Shown: positions 44,724-53,629 of the stretch, piece by piece
Layout: every line of letters starts with the position of its first letter
Numbering within the stretch: the stretch's first letter is position 1
Source of the DNA: Halomicrobium katesii DSM 19301
Lineage (GTDB): Archaea > Halobacteriota > Halobacteria > Halobacteriales > Haloarculaceae
Direction: 5' to 3'
DNA: 64,000 nucleotides
NCBI RefSeq assembly: GCF_000379085.1
Contig: NZ_KB905378.1
Coordinates: 2,543,512 to 2,607,511, forward strand
Notes under the pieces: model-generated
Told to the model about the DNA's origin: nothing
What the model saw: the letters and a program-made list of their open reading frames with translations, nothing else
Databases searched by the model: none
Translations under genes and position numbers: made by a program

Positions 44724-45586
44724 CCGACGACGAGTTCGAGAAGCACCTCGAAGCGGAGCCGGACCCCCAGCTCGATCCCGAACGGAGCCCCGGTCTCCAC
44801 GCCGACATCGACGCGCTCGAAGACATCGAAGTGAGCCGCGCCGACGTTACCATCGGCGAGGCGACGCCCGCGGAGCTGGCGGCCGCCGACACCGAGCCGG
44901 TGGAGGGCGACGATCCCAGTGAACTGCTGGCCGATCTGGCGGCCGACGGCGAGATCGACCGTCGTCGGGCCGCGCTCGCGCTGAAAGACCGGGCGACGAC
45001 GGAGACGATCGTCGCGGGACTGGCCTACGCCGCGACCAACGACCCGGACGACGACGTGCGCCAGTTCGCCGTCGAGGCACTGACCGCCCACGGGACCGAC
45101 GCCGGTTCCGGGACGGAGACCGGCGAAGCGGCCGCAGCGGTCGCGGTCGAACTGCTCGACGATCCCGACCCGTGGGTCCGATCGGAGGCCGTCGTGGCGC
45201 TCGACAACCTCGACCGCGAGGCCCACGAGTCCGACCTCGAAGCGGCACTCGACGACGACCACCACGCCGTCCGCCGGAACGCGGCCATCTCGCTGTTCAA
45301 GCTCCGTGGCGAGGCGATGGCCGACCTGTTGCTCGAACAGAGCCGCGACGACAGCGAGCGCGTCCGCGAGTGGGCTGCACACATGCTCGGGGGCGTCGAC
45401 GAGGACCGGGCCCGCGATCGCCTGCGGGAGCTGACGGACGATCCCACGACGGTGGTCCGCCAGACGGCCGAGCGCGCCCTGGAAGTCGAGCCGCGTCGCT
45501 TCCGCCGCCAGTTCGGCGGCGCGCTGGAAAACGACAGTCGCCTGTTGCCCGGCGAGGACCGCCTCAACAGGATGCCGGGTCTCTAA
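44720..45586 (+). CDS. HEAT-repeat protein of the nar operon
   Basis: A 288-residue acidic cytoplasmic protein. Residues 1-75 are disordered; from about 75 on it has four or five HEAT/PBS-like units (DGEIDRRRAALALKD, NDPDDDVRQFAVEALTAH, DDPDPWVRSEAVVALDNL, DDDHHAVRRNAAISLFKL, VREWAAHMLGGV). Such domains scaffold protein pairs. ATGA overlap with the preceding gene and one base before the Mrp-like gene place it in the operon, perhaps as a maturation scaffold for NarGH. It is a different protein from the HEAT pseudogene at 1.4-2.4 kb. Confidence 0.82.
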   Translation: MTDDEFEKHLEAEPDPQLDPERSPGLHADIDALEDIEVSRADVTIGEATPAELAAADTEPVEGDDPSELLADLAADGEIDRRRAALALKDRATTETIVAGLAYAATNDPDDDVRQFAVEALTAHGTDAGSGTETGEAAAAVAVELLDDPDPWVRSEAVVALDNLDREAHESDLEAALDDDHHAVRRNAAISLFKLRGEAMADLLLEQSRDDSERVREWAAHMLGGVDEDRARDRLRELTDDPTTVVRQTAERALEVEPRRFRRQFGGALENDSRLLPGEDRLNRMPGL

Positions 45587-45587
45587 G

Positions 45588-46838
45588 ATGACAGATACGA
45601 ACACAGACACCGTGACCGATCGCGTCGAAGCGGCGTTGCGTGCGGTGCGCGACCCACAGGCCGACCTCTCCGTGTTCGAGGCCGGCTTCGTCGAGAACGT
45701 CGTCGTCGAGGACGCCGACGTGACCATCGAAACGGACATAACCGCACTGGACGGCGACACGGCGAATCAGGTCGTCCAGGCCATGTTACGCGCTGTCGAC
45801 GACGTGGCCGGCGTCGAAGGCGTCCACGTCGAGCGGACGACACCCTCCAGTGACGACCGGGCGAGCGTCCGGGAGTTCGACCACGTGATCGCCGTCGCCA
45901 GCGCGAAGGGCGGCGTCGGCAAGTCGACGACGGCGACCTACCTCGCCTGTGCGCTGGCGGCCGACGACGACGTGGCGCTGTTCGACGCCGACATCCACGG
46001 CCCGAACGTGCCGGAACTGCTCGACGTGAGCGGACCGGTCCAGTCCAGCGAGGAGGGCGATCCCCTCCCCGTGTCGGTCGGCGGGCTGGACGTGATGAGC
46101 GTCGGCCTGATGGAGTCGGGCGCGCCGCTGGCCTGGCGAGGCGCGATGGCCCACGACGCGCTGAACGACCTCTTTACGAACACCGCGTGGCGCAACGACG
46201 ACGTGCTCGTGATCGACCTCCCGCCGGGGACCGGCGACGTAGTGCTGACGACGCTCCAGGAAGTTCCCGTCGACGGCGTCGTCGTCGTCACCACGCCGTT
46301 CCACGCCAGCGTCAGCGACACGAGCCGCACCGTCGAACTGTTCCGGGACAACGACGTGCCAGTCCTCGGGACCGTCGTCAACATGGCCGAGTACGTCTGT
46401 GACTGCTGTGGCGAGCCAAACGACCTCTTCCCGGAGCAAGCGGTCGGGGACCTCGACGCGGCGGTCCTCGCCGAACTCCCCTTCACTCACGACCTGCAAG
46501 GGACGCCGACGCCCGGCGACGTGCCAGCGCCCGTGGCCGATCTCGCCAGCGAAGTCGACGCCGCGATTGCGACCGCCGACGAGGTCGACGTACCGGACGC
46601 CGCTGTCGACATCCGCGGCCTCGCGCCGGAAGAACGGAAAGCCCGGGTCCGCGAGCGATTCACCGCGCTCGACGGCGGCGAGCCGTTCGTCCTCGTCAGT
46701 GACCGGGACCCGACGCCGGTGGGGAACTTCCTCGGCCGCCTGGCCGACGCTCCACGGGCGGCGTTCGATCCCTTCGAAGTGCGCCGAGCGACCCCCGACG
46801 ACTGGGTACTGGAGACGATCAGGCCCTCGGCGGAGTAG
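45588..46838 (+). CDS. Mrp/NBP35-type P-loop ATPase with N-terminal MIP18-like and C-terminal DUF2249-like domains
   Basis: A 416-residue protein. Residues 1-85 form a MIP18/DUF59-type domain, residues 100-330 the ATPase with deviant Walker A SAKGGVGKST (105-114), and the Fe-S carrier motif YVCDCC (Cys271, Cys273, Cys274). The C-terminal 70 residues contain GLAPEERKARVRERF and DPTPVGNFLGRL, resembling DUF2249. Mrp proteins carry Fe-S clusters to targets. In this operon it probably supplies NarH or NarG clusters. The last gene of the run, it ends one base before element C2. Confidence 0.88.
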   Translation: MTDTNTDTVTDRVEAALRAVRDPQADLSVFEAGFVENVVVEDADVTIETDITALDGDTANQVVQAMLRAVDDVAGVEGVHVERTTPSSDDRASVREFDHVIAVASAKGGVGKSTTATYLACALAADDDVALFDADIHGPNVPELLDVSGPVQSSEEGDPLPVSVGGLDVMSVGLMESGAPLAWRGAMAHDALNDLFTNTAWRNDDVLVIDLPPGTGDVVLTTLQEVPVDGVVVVTTPFHASVSDTSRTVELFRDNDVPVLGTVVNMAEYVCDCCGEPNDLFPEQAVGDLDAAVLAELPFTHDLQGTPTPGDVPAPVADLASEVDAAIATADEVDVPDAAVDIRGLAPEERKARVRERFTALDGGEPFVLVSDRDPTPVGNFLGRLADAPRAAFDPFEVRRATPDDWVLETIRPSAE

Positions 46839-46924
46839 CTATAGTGGCCATTGAAAATCAATGCATACTCGATCACACGATGGTAGTGCAATCAATATAT
46901 AAATTGTTTCAATTGTTACTATAC
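46839..46924. repeat. Palindromic element family C, copy 2 (86 bp)
   Basis: The ends ctatagtggccattgaaaa and ttcaattgttactata(c) are imperfect inverted repeats around a weakened inner hairpin gatcacac...gtgcaatc. At 86 bp it matches copy 1. It begins immediately after the Mrp-like gene's TAG stop, so the last gene of the nar operon is bounded by this element, which could serve as its terminator or an RNA-processing hairpin. Confidence 0.85.
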
Positions 46925-47132
46925 CGCTCTGTTCGTTCTCTTTCTCAGGCGGCCAGCGAGACCATCGCCGTGGAGCCTATCGTCCGGCGACGCCGCGGCG
47001 TGTCTGGGCGGATAGTATCGATTGTAATATCCAAATTTCGTGCGAAAACCACGGAGACTGGCGGTAAATCGATCCCAGGAGATGTTTTCAATAATTGAGA
47101 ACGACCCGATCCTTTGACCTTCGTCGTGGTCG

Positions 47133-48911
47133 ATGTCTCGCACACCTATGCTCTCGACGCTCGTCGGTTGGTACAAGCGCCAGATACGCAGGTCGCTGAC
47201 ACTCGTCGGTGTCGACAGGTCCCTGGAACGAAAGATCCTCGCTGCCGTCGCGATTCAGTTCGGCGTCTCGCTGACGCTCGTCGTCGTCTCGCTGTTTCTC
47301 TCGGGGATCGCGCAGTTCGCGCTGACGATCGCTCTGTTGCTCGGTGCGGTGCTCGTCTTCGTGAACACGATCTTCATCACGAGAGAGGACATCGTCGACC
47401 CCATCACGACGCTGGCAGACCGCGCGGACGCGATCGCCAGCGGGACCGTCGACATCGACGTACCGGACAGCGACCAGCCCGACGAGATCGGGACGCTCGT
47501 GTCCTCGTTCTCGCGCGTTCACGGCTACTTCGACACCGTCTCGCGGCAGGCGGACGCCCTCGCTCGCCAGGAGTTCGACGCGGCCGCACTGGACGAAGAA
47601 GTGCCCGGAGAGATGGGCGAGTCGCTCGATCACATGGCGGACAATCTGGAGCAGTACACCGACGAGCTCCAGCAGATGACCGACCGGCTCGAACGGCGGT
47701 CGGAGAATCTCCAGCGGCTCGTCGAGACGTTCGGAGCGGCGGCCGAGCGAGCGGAGGCCGGAGATCTGACGGCGCGAATCGACGTCGACGAGATCGACGG
47801 CGACGAGGCGCTGTTCGACGAGGTCGTCACCAACTACAACGATCTGATCGCGAACCTCGACCAGACGGTCGGTGACGTGACCGACTTCGCCGCGTCGGTC
47901 GCGACGGCCAGTGATCGCGTCGACGAGAACATGAACGAGGTCGACAGGGCGAGCGAGGAGATCGCGGCGTCCGTCGACGAGATCTCGACCGGCGCGACCA
48001 GACAGACCGAGCGCCACGAGGACGTGGCACGGGAGATGAGCAAGCTCTCGGCGACCGTCGAAGAGATCGCCGCGACGGCAGACGAGGCCGCACAGACGGC
48101 CAGAGACGCCGCAGAGCGCGGAGAGAGCGGTCGGGAAGACGCGATCGAGGCGCTGGACGAACTCGACGAACTGGAGTCGAAGATCGATCACATCGCGACC
48201 GCGGTCGCGGACCTCGGAGAGCAGATCGCCGCGGTCGAGGAGATCGTCGACGTGATCACCGAGATCGCCGAGCAGACGAACATGCTGGCACTGAACGCCT
48301 CGATCGAGGCGGCACGGGCCGACGGAACCGGCGACGGGTTCGCAGTGGTCGCCGACGAGGTGAAGGCCCTGGCCGAGGAAACGCGTGCGTCGGCCGACGA
48401 GATCGCCACGCTGGTCGAGTCGGTGAGCGAGGAGGCCGACGAGACGGTCACCGAGGTCAGAGCGATGGACGAACAGGTCGCGAGCTCGACGACGACGATC
48501 GCGGCGGCGCTCCGAGACTTCGAGGAGCTCGTCACCGTCGTCGGCGAAGTCGACGACTCGATGCAGGAGATCTCCGACGCGACCGGCGAGCAGGCGAAGA
48601 CGACCGAAGAGGTAGCGAAGGTGGTCGACGATCTGACCGCGGTGAGCGAGCAGACCCGCGACGAGGCCGAGCAGGCCTCGGCGGCCGCCCAGCAACAGAC
48701 CGAGACCGTCGAGACCGTCTCGGAGGACATCGGGACCGTCGCGGACCGCGCCGACGAACTGCTCGGGATGTTGCGCTCGTTCGAGACGGAGACGACGGCC
48801 CAACAGTCCGGCGACGCACGCTCTCCCGCAGTCGCAGACGGTGGCCGTCCCGAAGCAGAGACGGAGGATCGATCCCCGACGGAGAACGGCGAGAGGCCCG
48901 CGGATCGGTAG
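47133..48911 (+). CDS. Halobacterial transducer (methyl-accepting protein) without an extracellular sensor
   Basis: A 592-residue signal transducer. Two adjacent membrane segments (about residues 35-80) leave essentially no extracellular domain; they are followed by one HAMP domain (about 80-135), a second HAMP-like linker, and the long coiled-coil cytoplasmic domain with the hairpin motif [26 protein letters not shown] and the KALAEETR end. It resembles sensor-less haloarchaeal transducers such as MpcT, proposed to sense membrane potential. No che genes are nearby. The start [10 protein letters not shown] has the second start codon at the sixth codon. Confidence 0.86.
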   Translation: MSRTPMLSTLVGWYKRQIRRSLTLVGVDRSLERKILAAVAIQFGVSLTLVVVSLFLSGIAQFALTIALLLGAVLVFVNTIFITREDIVDPITTLADRADAIASGTVDIDVPDSDQPDEIGTLVSSFSRVHGYFDTVSRQADALARQEFDAAALDEEVPGEMGESLDHMADNLEQYTDELQQMTDRLERRSENLQRLVETFGAAAERAEAGDLTARIDVDEIDGDEALFDEVVTNYNDLIANLDQTVGDVTDFAASVATASDRVDENMNEVDRASEEIAASVDEISTGATRQTERHEDVAREMSKLSATVEEIAATADEAAQTARDAAERGESGREDAIEALDELDELESKIDHIATAVADLGEQIAAVEEIVDVITEIAEQTNMLALNASIEAARADGTGDGFAVVADEVKALAEETRASADEIATLVESVSEEADETVTEVRAMDEQVASSTTTIAAALRDFEELVTVVGEVDDSMQEISDATGEQAKTTEEVAKVVDDLTAVSEQTRDEAEQASAAAQQQTETVETVSEDIGTVADRADELLGMLRSFETETTAQQSGDARSPAVADGGRPEAETEDRSPTENGERPADR

Positions 48912-48920
48912 CCCGACGAG

Positions 48921-49325
48921 TCACTCGATCGGTGCGGTGACGATCTCGCAGTCGAGTTCGTGCCGGAGGAACTCTCCCACGTCGGTCTCGTCGGTGAGCC
49001 GCCGGACCATCGATCGCCACCGACCGGCCTGTTTGCGTCCGATCACGACGAGATCCGCGTTCAGGCTGACGACCTCTTCGAGGATGGTCTCTTCGACGAG
49101 GAGGCCGGACGCGACGGCGTATCGGGTCCGTGGCAGTCGCCCGAACTCCGACTGGACGGCGTCGCGCAGCTCCGCTCGCGTGACGCGGCGACCGTTCTGG
49201 TAGAGGTTGACGTGCAGGACCGTCAGGTCGGCGTCGCGTTCCTCGGCGACGCGAATCGCCGTCTCCAGAGTCGTTTGCGAGTGCCCGGACAGCGGGTACC
49301 TGACCGGGACGACGACGAGAGTCAT
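48921..49325 (-). CDS. Universal stress protein (UspA family)
   Basis: A 134-residue USP domain with the opening strand TLVVVPVRYPLSGHSQTTLETAIRVAEER, LTVLHVNLYQ and the late nucleotide-binding segment VVIGRKQAGRWRSMVRRL...VGEFLRHELDCEIVTAPIE. The canonical G-2x-G-9x-G-(S/T) phosphate loop is altered (GRKQAGRWRSM), so ATP binding is uncertain. Convergent with the transducer gene. ATG 49325 is preferred; the upstream 41 codons lack homology. Confidence 0.85.
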   Translation of the reverse strand: MTLVVVPVRYPLSGHSQTTLETAIRVAEERDADLTVLHVNLYQNGRRVTRAELRDAVQSEFGRLPRTRYAVASGLLVEETILEEVVSLNADLVVIGRKQAGRWRSMVRRLTDETDVGEFLRHELDCEIVTAPIE

Positions 49326-49446
49326 GTCGTCGTGGGTAGCACGCTCGCTCGTACAAGTGTTGTGCTCTGCTGCGGAGTCGCGTCGCCGTTCCCGGGCAAC
49401 CCACGGGAAGACAACGTCTATACCCCTGCCGTGCCCACCTCTCTCC

Positions 49447-49686
49447 ATGGAACGACACGACAGTCCGGACGGGCAGGTGCTGTTCGTGAACCGGTCGGAG
49501 TCGGAGATCGGTTCGAAGGGGCCGTTCTACGTGGTGTACAGCGACGACGAGGGGACGACGCGCTGGGGATACTTCTGTTCGAACTGCGAGAGCGTCGACA
49601 ACGCGATGGACGCGATGGGACGGGTGCAGTGCAACGAGTGTAGCAACGTTCGCAAGCCCGACCAGTGGGACGCCGCCCACGAGTGA
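49447..49686 (+). CDS. DUF5816-like zinc-binding protein (79 aa)
   Basis: A 79-residue protein: SKGPFYVVYSDDEGTTRWGYFCSNCESVDNAMDAMGRVQCNECSNVRKPDQWDAAHE. Two CxxC pairs form a zinc knuckle typical of the haloarchaeal DUF5816 family. A TATA-like tctatacc box lies about 27 bases upstream. Cytoplasmic; function unknown. Confidence 0.82.
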   Translation: MERHDSPDGQVLFVNRSESEIGSKGPFYVVYSDDEGTTRWGYFCSNCESVDNAMDAMGRVQCNECSNVRKPDQWDAAHE

Positions 49687-49770
49687 GCGCCTGACCGCAG
49701 ACGACCGACTACTGTCATATATCACGACGGTCACAATACTTAATACGTGTGCCGTGGTATCGATTGTCAG

Positions 49771-50070
49771 ATGGCGGCCGTAACCACCTCGCTGGCCGAT
49801 CAGGCTTCGTCGATTTTCGCAGACCTCGGCTACTCAGTGTCGCGTACAGACGGCGAACTACGAGCGGAGCGCAAGTGGCGCGTCGTCCGCGTCACGTGTT
49901 CCGAACCCTCGACGATCCCGACAGACGGGCGTCACCGGTGTTTCGTCACCGAGATGGAGGACGCGGTGACCACCTATCGCCGGCTCTCCGTCGAGAGCCC
50001 GTCGTACGACTGGGCCGTCCTCGGCGTCGACGACGACGGCGAGTACGCGGTGTATCGCCCCTCCGTGTGA
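49771..50070 (+). CDS. DUF7116-like haloarchaeal protein (99 aa)
   Basis: A 99-residue protein with an N-terminal helix (TSLADQASSIFADLGYSV) and a beta strand pair (ELRAERKWRVVRVTCS), ending DDGEYAVYRPSV. It resembles a widespread haloarchaeal small family. ATG 49771 is preferred because a tacttaata box lies about 30 bases upstream, whereas the upstream GTG would cross it. No function known. Confidence 0.7.
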   Translation: MAAVTTSLADQASSIFADLGYSVSRTDGELRAERKWRVVRVTCSEPSTIPTDGRHRCFVTEMEDAVTTYRRLSVESPSYDWAVLGVDDDGEYAVYRPSV

Positions 50071-50180
50071 CGGGGCCAAACGACCGCGTCGGCGTGCCCC
50101 GTGTCGCGAGCGACAGGTGCCGAGAGTCGTGTTATCACGGGCGCGAGACACTTATACGCGCTCGCGGTCAAACACAGCGT

Positions 50181-51110
50181 ATGTTCGTGGGCCACGGCGT
50201 CGCGGCGTTCGCGCTGGTCGGAGCCGTGGCGCTGTCTCGCGAGATCGACAGCCACCGGGCGCTCCAGTTAGCGATCGTCGCCGGCCTGTTCGCGACGCTC
50301 CCGGATATCGACATCCTCTATGGGCCGCTGGGACTGCTCAACGGCGTCTCCGGTGTGTTCGACGCGACCGACGCGTTCTGGTCGACGGGGAACGTCGTCC
50401 ATCGCGGTCCGACCCACTCGCTGGTGTTCGCCGGCACCGCAGCGGCCGCGTTCTCGCTGTGGCGTCGGTCGAGCGCGAGTCGCGTCGTCGCTGCCACCGT
50501 GCTGGTCGGTCTGTCGGCCGTTGCGACGGCGACCGGCGGCTCCGTGGCCGGCGCGGTCACGGTGCTGTTCGGGATCGGTGGGCTCGTGATCACCCAGTTC
50601 GCCGCTCGTCGCGGGCTCTCCTCTGGTGCCGTGCTCGCGACGGCGCTCGTGGGACTCGTCACACACCCCTTTGGCGACCTGTTCACCGGCGAGCCGCCGG
50701 TGTTTCTGTACCCGTTCGACGTACCGGTCGTCACGGAGCGAGTCGCGCTCGCGGCCGATCCGACCCTGCACCTGCTTGGCGCGTTCGGGATCGAGCTGGC
50801 GACCCTCTGGCTCGGGCTCGTGGTCTACTTGCGCCTGACCGGTCGGGCGAGTCGACCACAGATCGACCGCAAAGCCGTGCTCGGGCTCTCGTATGCCGGT
50901 GCGGCGGTCGCGCTGCCGGCCCCGACGCTGGAAGCGTCGTACCAGTTCGTGTTCACGATCCTGGCGTTCGGAGTGCTCGGGGCCACCCAGCGCCAACTGC
51001 TTGGCAGACAGCTTCGGGCGGTCGACTGGCCCAGAGCGTGCGCGACGGGACTGGGCGCGGTGACGGCGGCCGCGCTCTCGTATCTGGTCGTCTACCTCGC
51101 AGTGCTGTGA
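50181..51110 (+). CDS. YdjM/LexA-binding-like membrane metal-dependent hydrolase
   Basis: A 309-residue membrane protein with the DUF457-type signature: GHGVAAFALVG near the start, the aspartate pair in LFATLPDIDILYG, HRGPTHSLVFA and THPFGDLFTG. These conserved His/Asp residues form the putative metal site of membrane-bound hydrolases of this family. About eight hydrophobic segments. A cttatacg TATA-like box lies about 28 bases upstream of ATG 50181. The physiological substrate is unknown. Confidence 0.82.
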   Translation: MFVGHGVAAFALVGAVALSREIDSHRALQLAIVAGLFATLPDIDILYGPLGLLNGVSGVFDATDAFWSTGNVVHRGPTHSLVFAGTAAAAFSLWRRSSASRVVAATVLVGLSAVATATGGSVAGAVTVLFGIGGLVITQFAARRGLSSGAVLATALVGLVTHPFGDLFTGEPPVFLYPFDVPVVTERVALAADPTLHLLGAFGIELATLWLGLVVYLRLTGRASRPQIDRKAVLGLSYAGAAVALPAPTLEASYQFVFTILAFGVLGATQRQLLGRQLRAVDWPRACATGLGAVTAAALSYLVVYLAVL

Positions 51111-51153
51111 GCGGTCGACACTGTTTCAACCGCGGACGACGTGGGAGCCAAAC

Positions 51154-51771
51154 ATGAGTAGCGACATCGGGCGGCTCCTCCGCCACCAGCGAACGAACGC
51201 CGTCCTCTCGTGGCTGCTGATCGGGTTGCTGGTGATCGCGATTGCGACGAGCGTCTGGCGCGACCGGCTCTGGTGGGCGGCCTTCGCGCTGGCCGTCGTC
51301 GCGCTGGCGGTACTGCCGCCCGTCCGCTTTCAGAGCTGGCAGACGACGCTCCCGTGGGAAGTGACGGGTCTCGCCGCCCTCCCGGTGCTCGGGCGGGCCT
51401 ACGCGACGGTCCCGGTGACCGGACAGGTCGCGACGTATCTCTCCGTCGCGGCGATCTCGCTGGTCGTCGTGGTGGAACTGCACCTCTTTACCCCGGTCCG
51501 GATGACGGACGGCTTCGCCGTCGCCTTCGTCGTCGTCACGACGCTGGCGATGGCCGGTGTCTGGGCCGTCGTTCGGTGGTCGGCAGACGTCCTGTTGGGG
51601 ACGACGCTGCTGTTGAAGCGCGGCGTCCCCGAGGCGGAGATCGAACACGCGCTGATGGTCGAGTTCGTCGCGTCGACGGTCGCCGGTGTCGCCGCCGGAC
51701 TGATCTTCGCGTTCTACGTGCGCCGGCAGGTCGGGGGGACCGACCGTCTCCCGCCAGAGGTGACGCGATGA
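51154..51771 (+). CDS. Hypothetical membrane protein (205 aa)
   Basis: A 205-residue protein with five or six hydrophobic segments and a basic N-terminal helix (GRLLRHQRTNAVLSW). It overlaps the following membrane-protein gene by ATGA, so the two form a translationally coupled pair, possibly two subunits of one complex. No family was recognised. Confidence 0.7.
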   Translation: MSSDIGRLLRHQRTNAVLSWLLIGLLVIAIATSVWRDRLWWAAFALAVVALAVLPPVRFQSWQTTLPWEVTGLAALPVLGRAYATVPVTGQVATYLSVAAISLVVVVELHLFTPVRMTDGFAVAFVVVTTLAMAGVWAVVRWSADVLLGTTLLLKRGVPEAEIEHALMVEFVASTVAGVAAGLIFAFYVRRQVGGTDRLPPEVTR

Positions 51772-52427
51772 GACTCAGAGACCACATCGGCGTCTCGGCG
51801 TCCACACAGCGCCGGCTCACACGCCTCATGCAGCTGTCGCTGATCGGGATGCTCTTTGTCGGCATCGAACGCGGTTCGACCGGGATCATCGTCAACACCG
51901 GGATCGGTCTGCTGGTCGCCCAGCTGCCGGCCGTCCTCGAACGGGACTACGAGATCCCGCTCGACGCCGGACTGACGCTGTGGATCACCGGTGCCGTCTG
52001 GCTCCACGCGCTGGGCACGGTCGGCTTACCCGGCACAGAGGCGAACTTCTACGCGACGATCTGGTGGTGGGATCACCTCACGCACGCCCTCTCGTCGTCG
52101 ATCGTCGCCGCGGCGGGGTACACGACGGTGCGATCGCTCGACCAGCACAGCGACGGGATCCACATTCCGCCGCGGTTCATGTTCGTGTTCATCCTCCTGT
52201 TCGTGCTCGCGTTCGGCGTCTTCTGGGAAGTCATCGAGTTCGCCGTCAGCACGGCCGCGGCGAGTGTGGGTACCGCCCCCGTCCTCACGCAGTACGGACT
52301 GAGTGACACGATGCTGGATCTCGTCTTCAACACGATCGGTGCCGTCGTCGTCGCAGTGTGGGGAACGGCGTACCTCACCGACGTGGTCGGCACCCTCGCG
52401 GAGACACTGGACACGCGGTCGGCCTGA
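51768..52427 (+). CDS. Membrane protein with DUF2238-like WWDHLTHA motif
   Basis: A 219-residue membrane protein with about five hydrophobic segments. The motif IWWWDHLTHALSSSIVAAAGYT and the later FWEVIEFAVS resemble the DUF2238 (YjdF-like) group, in which Asp, His and Glu are conserved and may bind metal. It shares an operon with the preceding 205-aa protein (ATGA overlap). Function unknown. Confidence 0.75.
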   Translation: MRLRDHIGVSASTQRRLTRLMQLSLIGMLFVGIERGSTGIIVNTGIGLLVAQLPAVLERDYEIPLDAGLTLWITGAVWLHALGTVGLPGTEANFYATIWWWDHLTHALSSSIVAAAGYTTVRSLDQHSDGIHIPPRFMFVFILLFVLAFGVFWEVIEFAVSTAAASVGTAPVLTQYGLSDTMLDLVFNTIGAVVVAVWGTAYLTDVVGTLAETLDTRSA

Positions 52428-52507
52428 CACTGCCGGCCGTCCTTGCGTGCTGTCCCCGATACCGGGGTGGTCCCGATCTTTATCACTGGTGGCTGTGAAC
52501 GAGAACC

Positions 52508-52708
52508 ATGGTCTTCAAAAAGATCACGCTGATCGGGACCAGTGCCGAGAGCTTCGACGACGCCGTCGACGACGCCGTCGGCCGCGCGGAAGCGACGCTG
52601 GACAACCTCAAGTGGGCGGAAGTCGAGGAGATGGGCGTCGAGATCGCAGGCGTCGAGAGCCGTGAATACCAGGCCGAAGTCGAGGTGGCCTTCGAGCTAG
52701 AGGAGTGA
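52508..52708 (+). CDS. Dodecin (flavin-binding dodecamer)
   Basis: A 66-residue protein with the dodecin pattern: [47 protein letters not shown]. The Trp in LKWAEV is the residue that stacks on riboflavin. Haloarchaeal dodecin stores riboflavin or lumichrome. The preceding ctttatc box lies 27 bases upstream. Convergent with the A-type carrier gene, with a 3-base gap. Confidence 0.94.
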   Translation: MVFKKITLIGTSAESFDDAVDDAVGRAEATLDNLKWAEVEEMGVEIAGVESREYQAEVEVAFELEE

Positions 52709-52711
52709 CGT

Positions 52712-53077
52712 TCAGGTCCGGAACGACTCGCCACACCCACACTCGCTCTCGACGTTGGGGTTGCGAACGTGGAACCCTTCGCCCTGTAGTCCCCCCTCGA
52801 AGTCCAGCACGGAGCCCTCGATGTAGTTGAGGCTCGACTGGTCGATGAACACGCGGAGATCGTGGTGTTCGTACACCTGGTCGTCGGGCTCGGGCTCGTG
52901 CTCGAAGCGCATGCCGTACGACAGCCCGGCACAGCCGCCCTGCTGGACGAACAGCCGAAGCCCCGCCTCGTCGACGTCCATCTGTTCGCCCTCCATGAGA
53001 TCGACGGCCTCCGCAGCCGCCGGCTCGGTCACGTCGATACCTGTTCCCCCGGGGTCCGCGTCTACGGTACTGCTCAT
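52712..53077 (-). CDS. A-type Fe-S carrier (IscA/ErpA-like)
   Basis: A 121-residue A-type Fe-S carrier with the three conserved cysteines GGCAGLSYGMRFE (Cys49) and ESECGCGES (Cys113, Cys115), and DLRVFIDQSSLNYIEGSVLDF between them. It carries assembled clusters to target apoproteins. It could be part of general Fe-S supply, including NarH. ATG 53077 is chosen from the family start. Confidence 0.92.
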   Translation of the reverse strand: MSSTVDADPGGTGIDVTEPAAAEAVDLMEGEQMDVDEAGLRLFVQQGGCAGLSYGMRFEHEPEPDDQVYEHHDLRVFIDQSSLNYIEGSVLDFEGGLQGEGFHVRNPNVESECGCGESFRT

Positions 53078-53120
53078 ACGGAGACAGTCGCTCCCGAACG
53101 TGTTAACAGTGACGCCGGGA

Positions 53121-53615
53121 TCACAGCGGCTTGCGATAGACGTGTTCCTCGACCACAGTCGGGCCGAAGGTCGTCGTCTCCGTGGTGACGTACTCGAACC
53201 CCTGTCGCTCGTAGAAGCCGATGGCCCGCTCGTTGCCGGCCAGAACGGTGAGTCGGAGCGACTCCGCCGACAGTCGGCGGTCGACGGCGGCGAGCAGTTC
53301 GGTGCCGATGCCGTTGCCCCACAGCAGCGGCTCGACGTAGAGCCGCGAGAGATAGTACGTCTCGGATGGGTCGTCCGGTTCGACGTTGGCGTAGCCACGA
53401 ACGCGGCCGCCGCGACGTGCGACGAGGAACAGGCTGTCGGGATCGGTGATCTGCTCGCGGAGCCGTTCGGTCGCGTACCACTCCTCGACGACGGCGTCGA
53501 GCAGCTGTTCGTCGACCAGCCCGGCGTAGGCCGCGTGGAAGCTCCAGTCGGCGACCCGCTGGATCGCGGGGAGGTCCTGAATCGTCGCTCGCTCGATTGG
53601 TGTCGCGACCGTCAT
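53121..53615 (-). CDS. GNAT-family N-acetyltransferase
   Basis: A 164-residue acetyltransferase with LFLVARRGGRVRGYANVE, LYVEPLLWGNGIGTELL (the R/Q-x-x-G-x-G/A acetyl-CoA loop appears as WGNGIG), and VLAGNERAIGFYERQGFEYV. It lacks the usual Arg/Gln at the first loop position. Substrate unknown. The gene lies downstream of hisD on the same strand with a 14-base gap. Confidence 0.82.
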   Translation of the reverse strand: MTVATPIERATIQDLPAIQRVADWSFHAAYAGLVDEQLLDAVVEEWYATERLREQITDPDSLFLVARRGGRVRGYANVEPDDPSETYYLSRLYVEPLLWGNGIGTELLAAVDRRLSAESLRLTVLAGNERAIGFYERQGFEYVTTETTTFGPTVVEEHVYRKPL

Positions 53616-53629
53616 CGGGGAGTGGGGCC

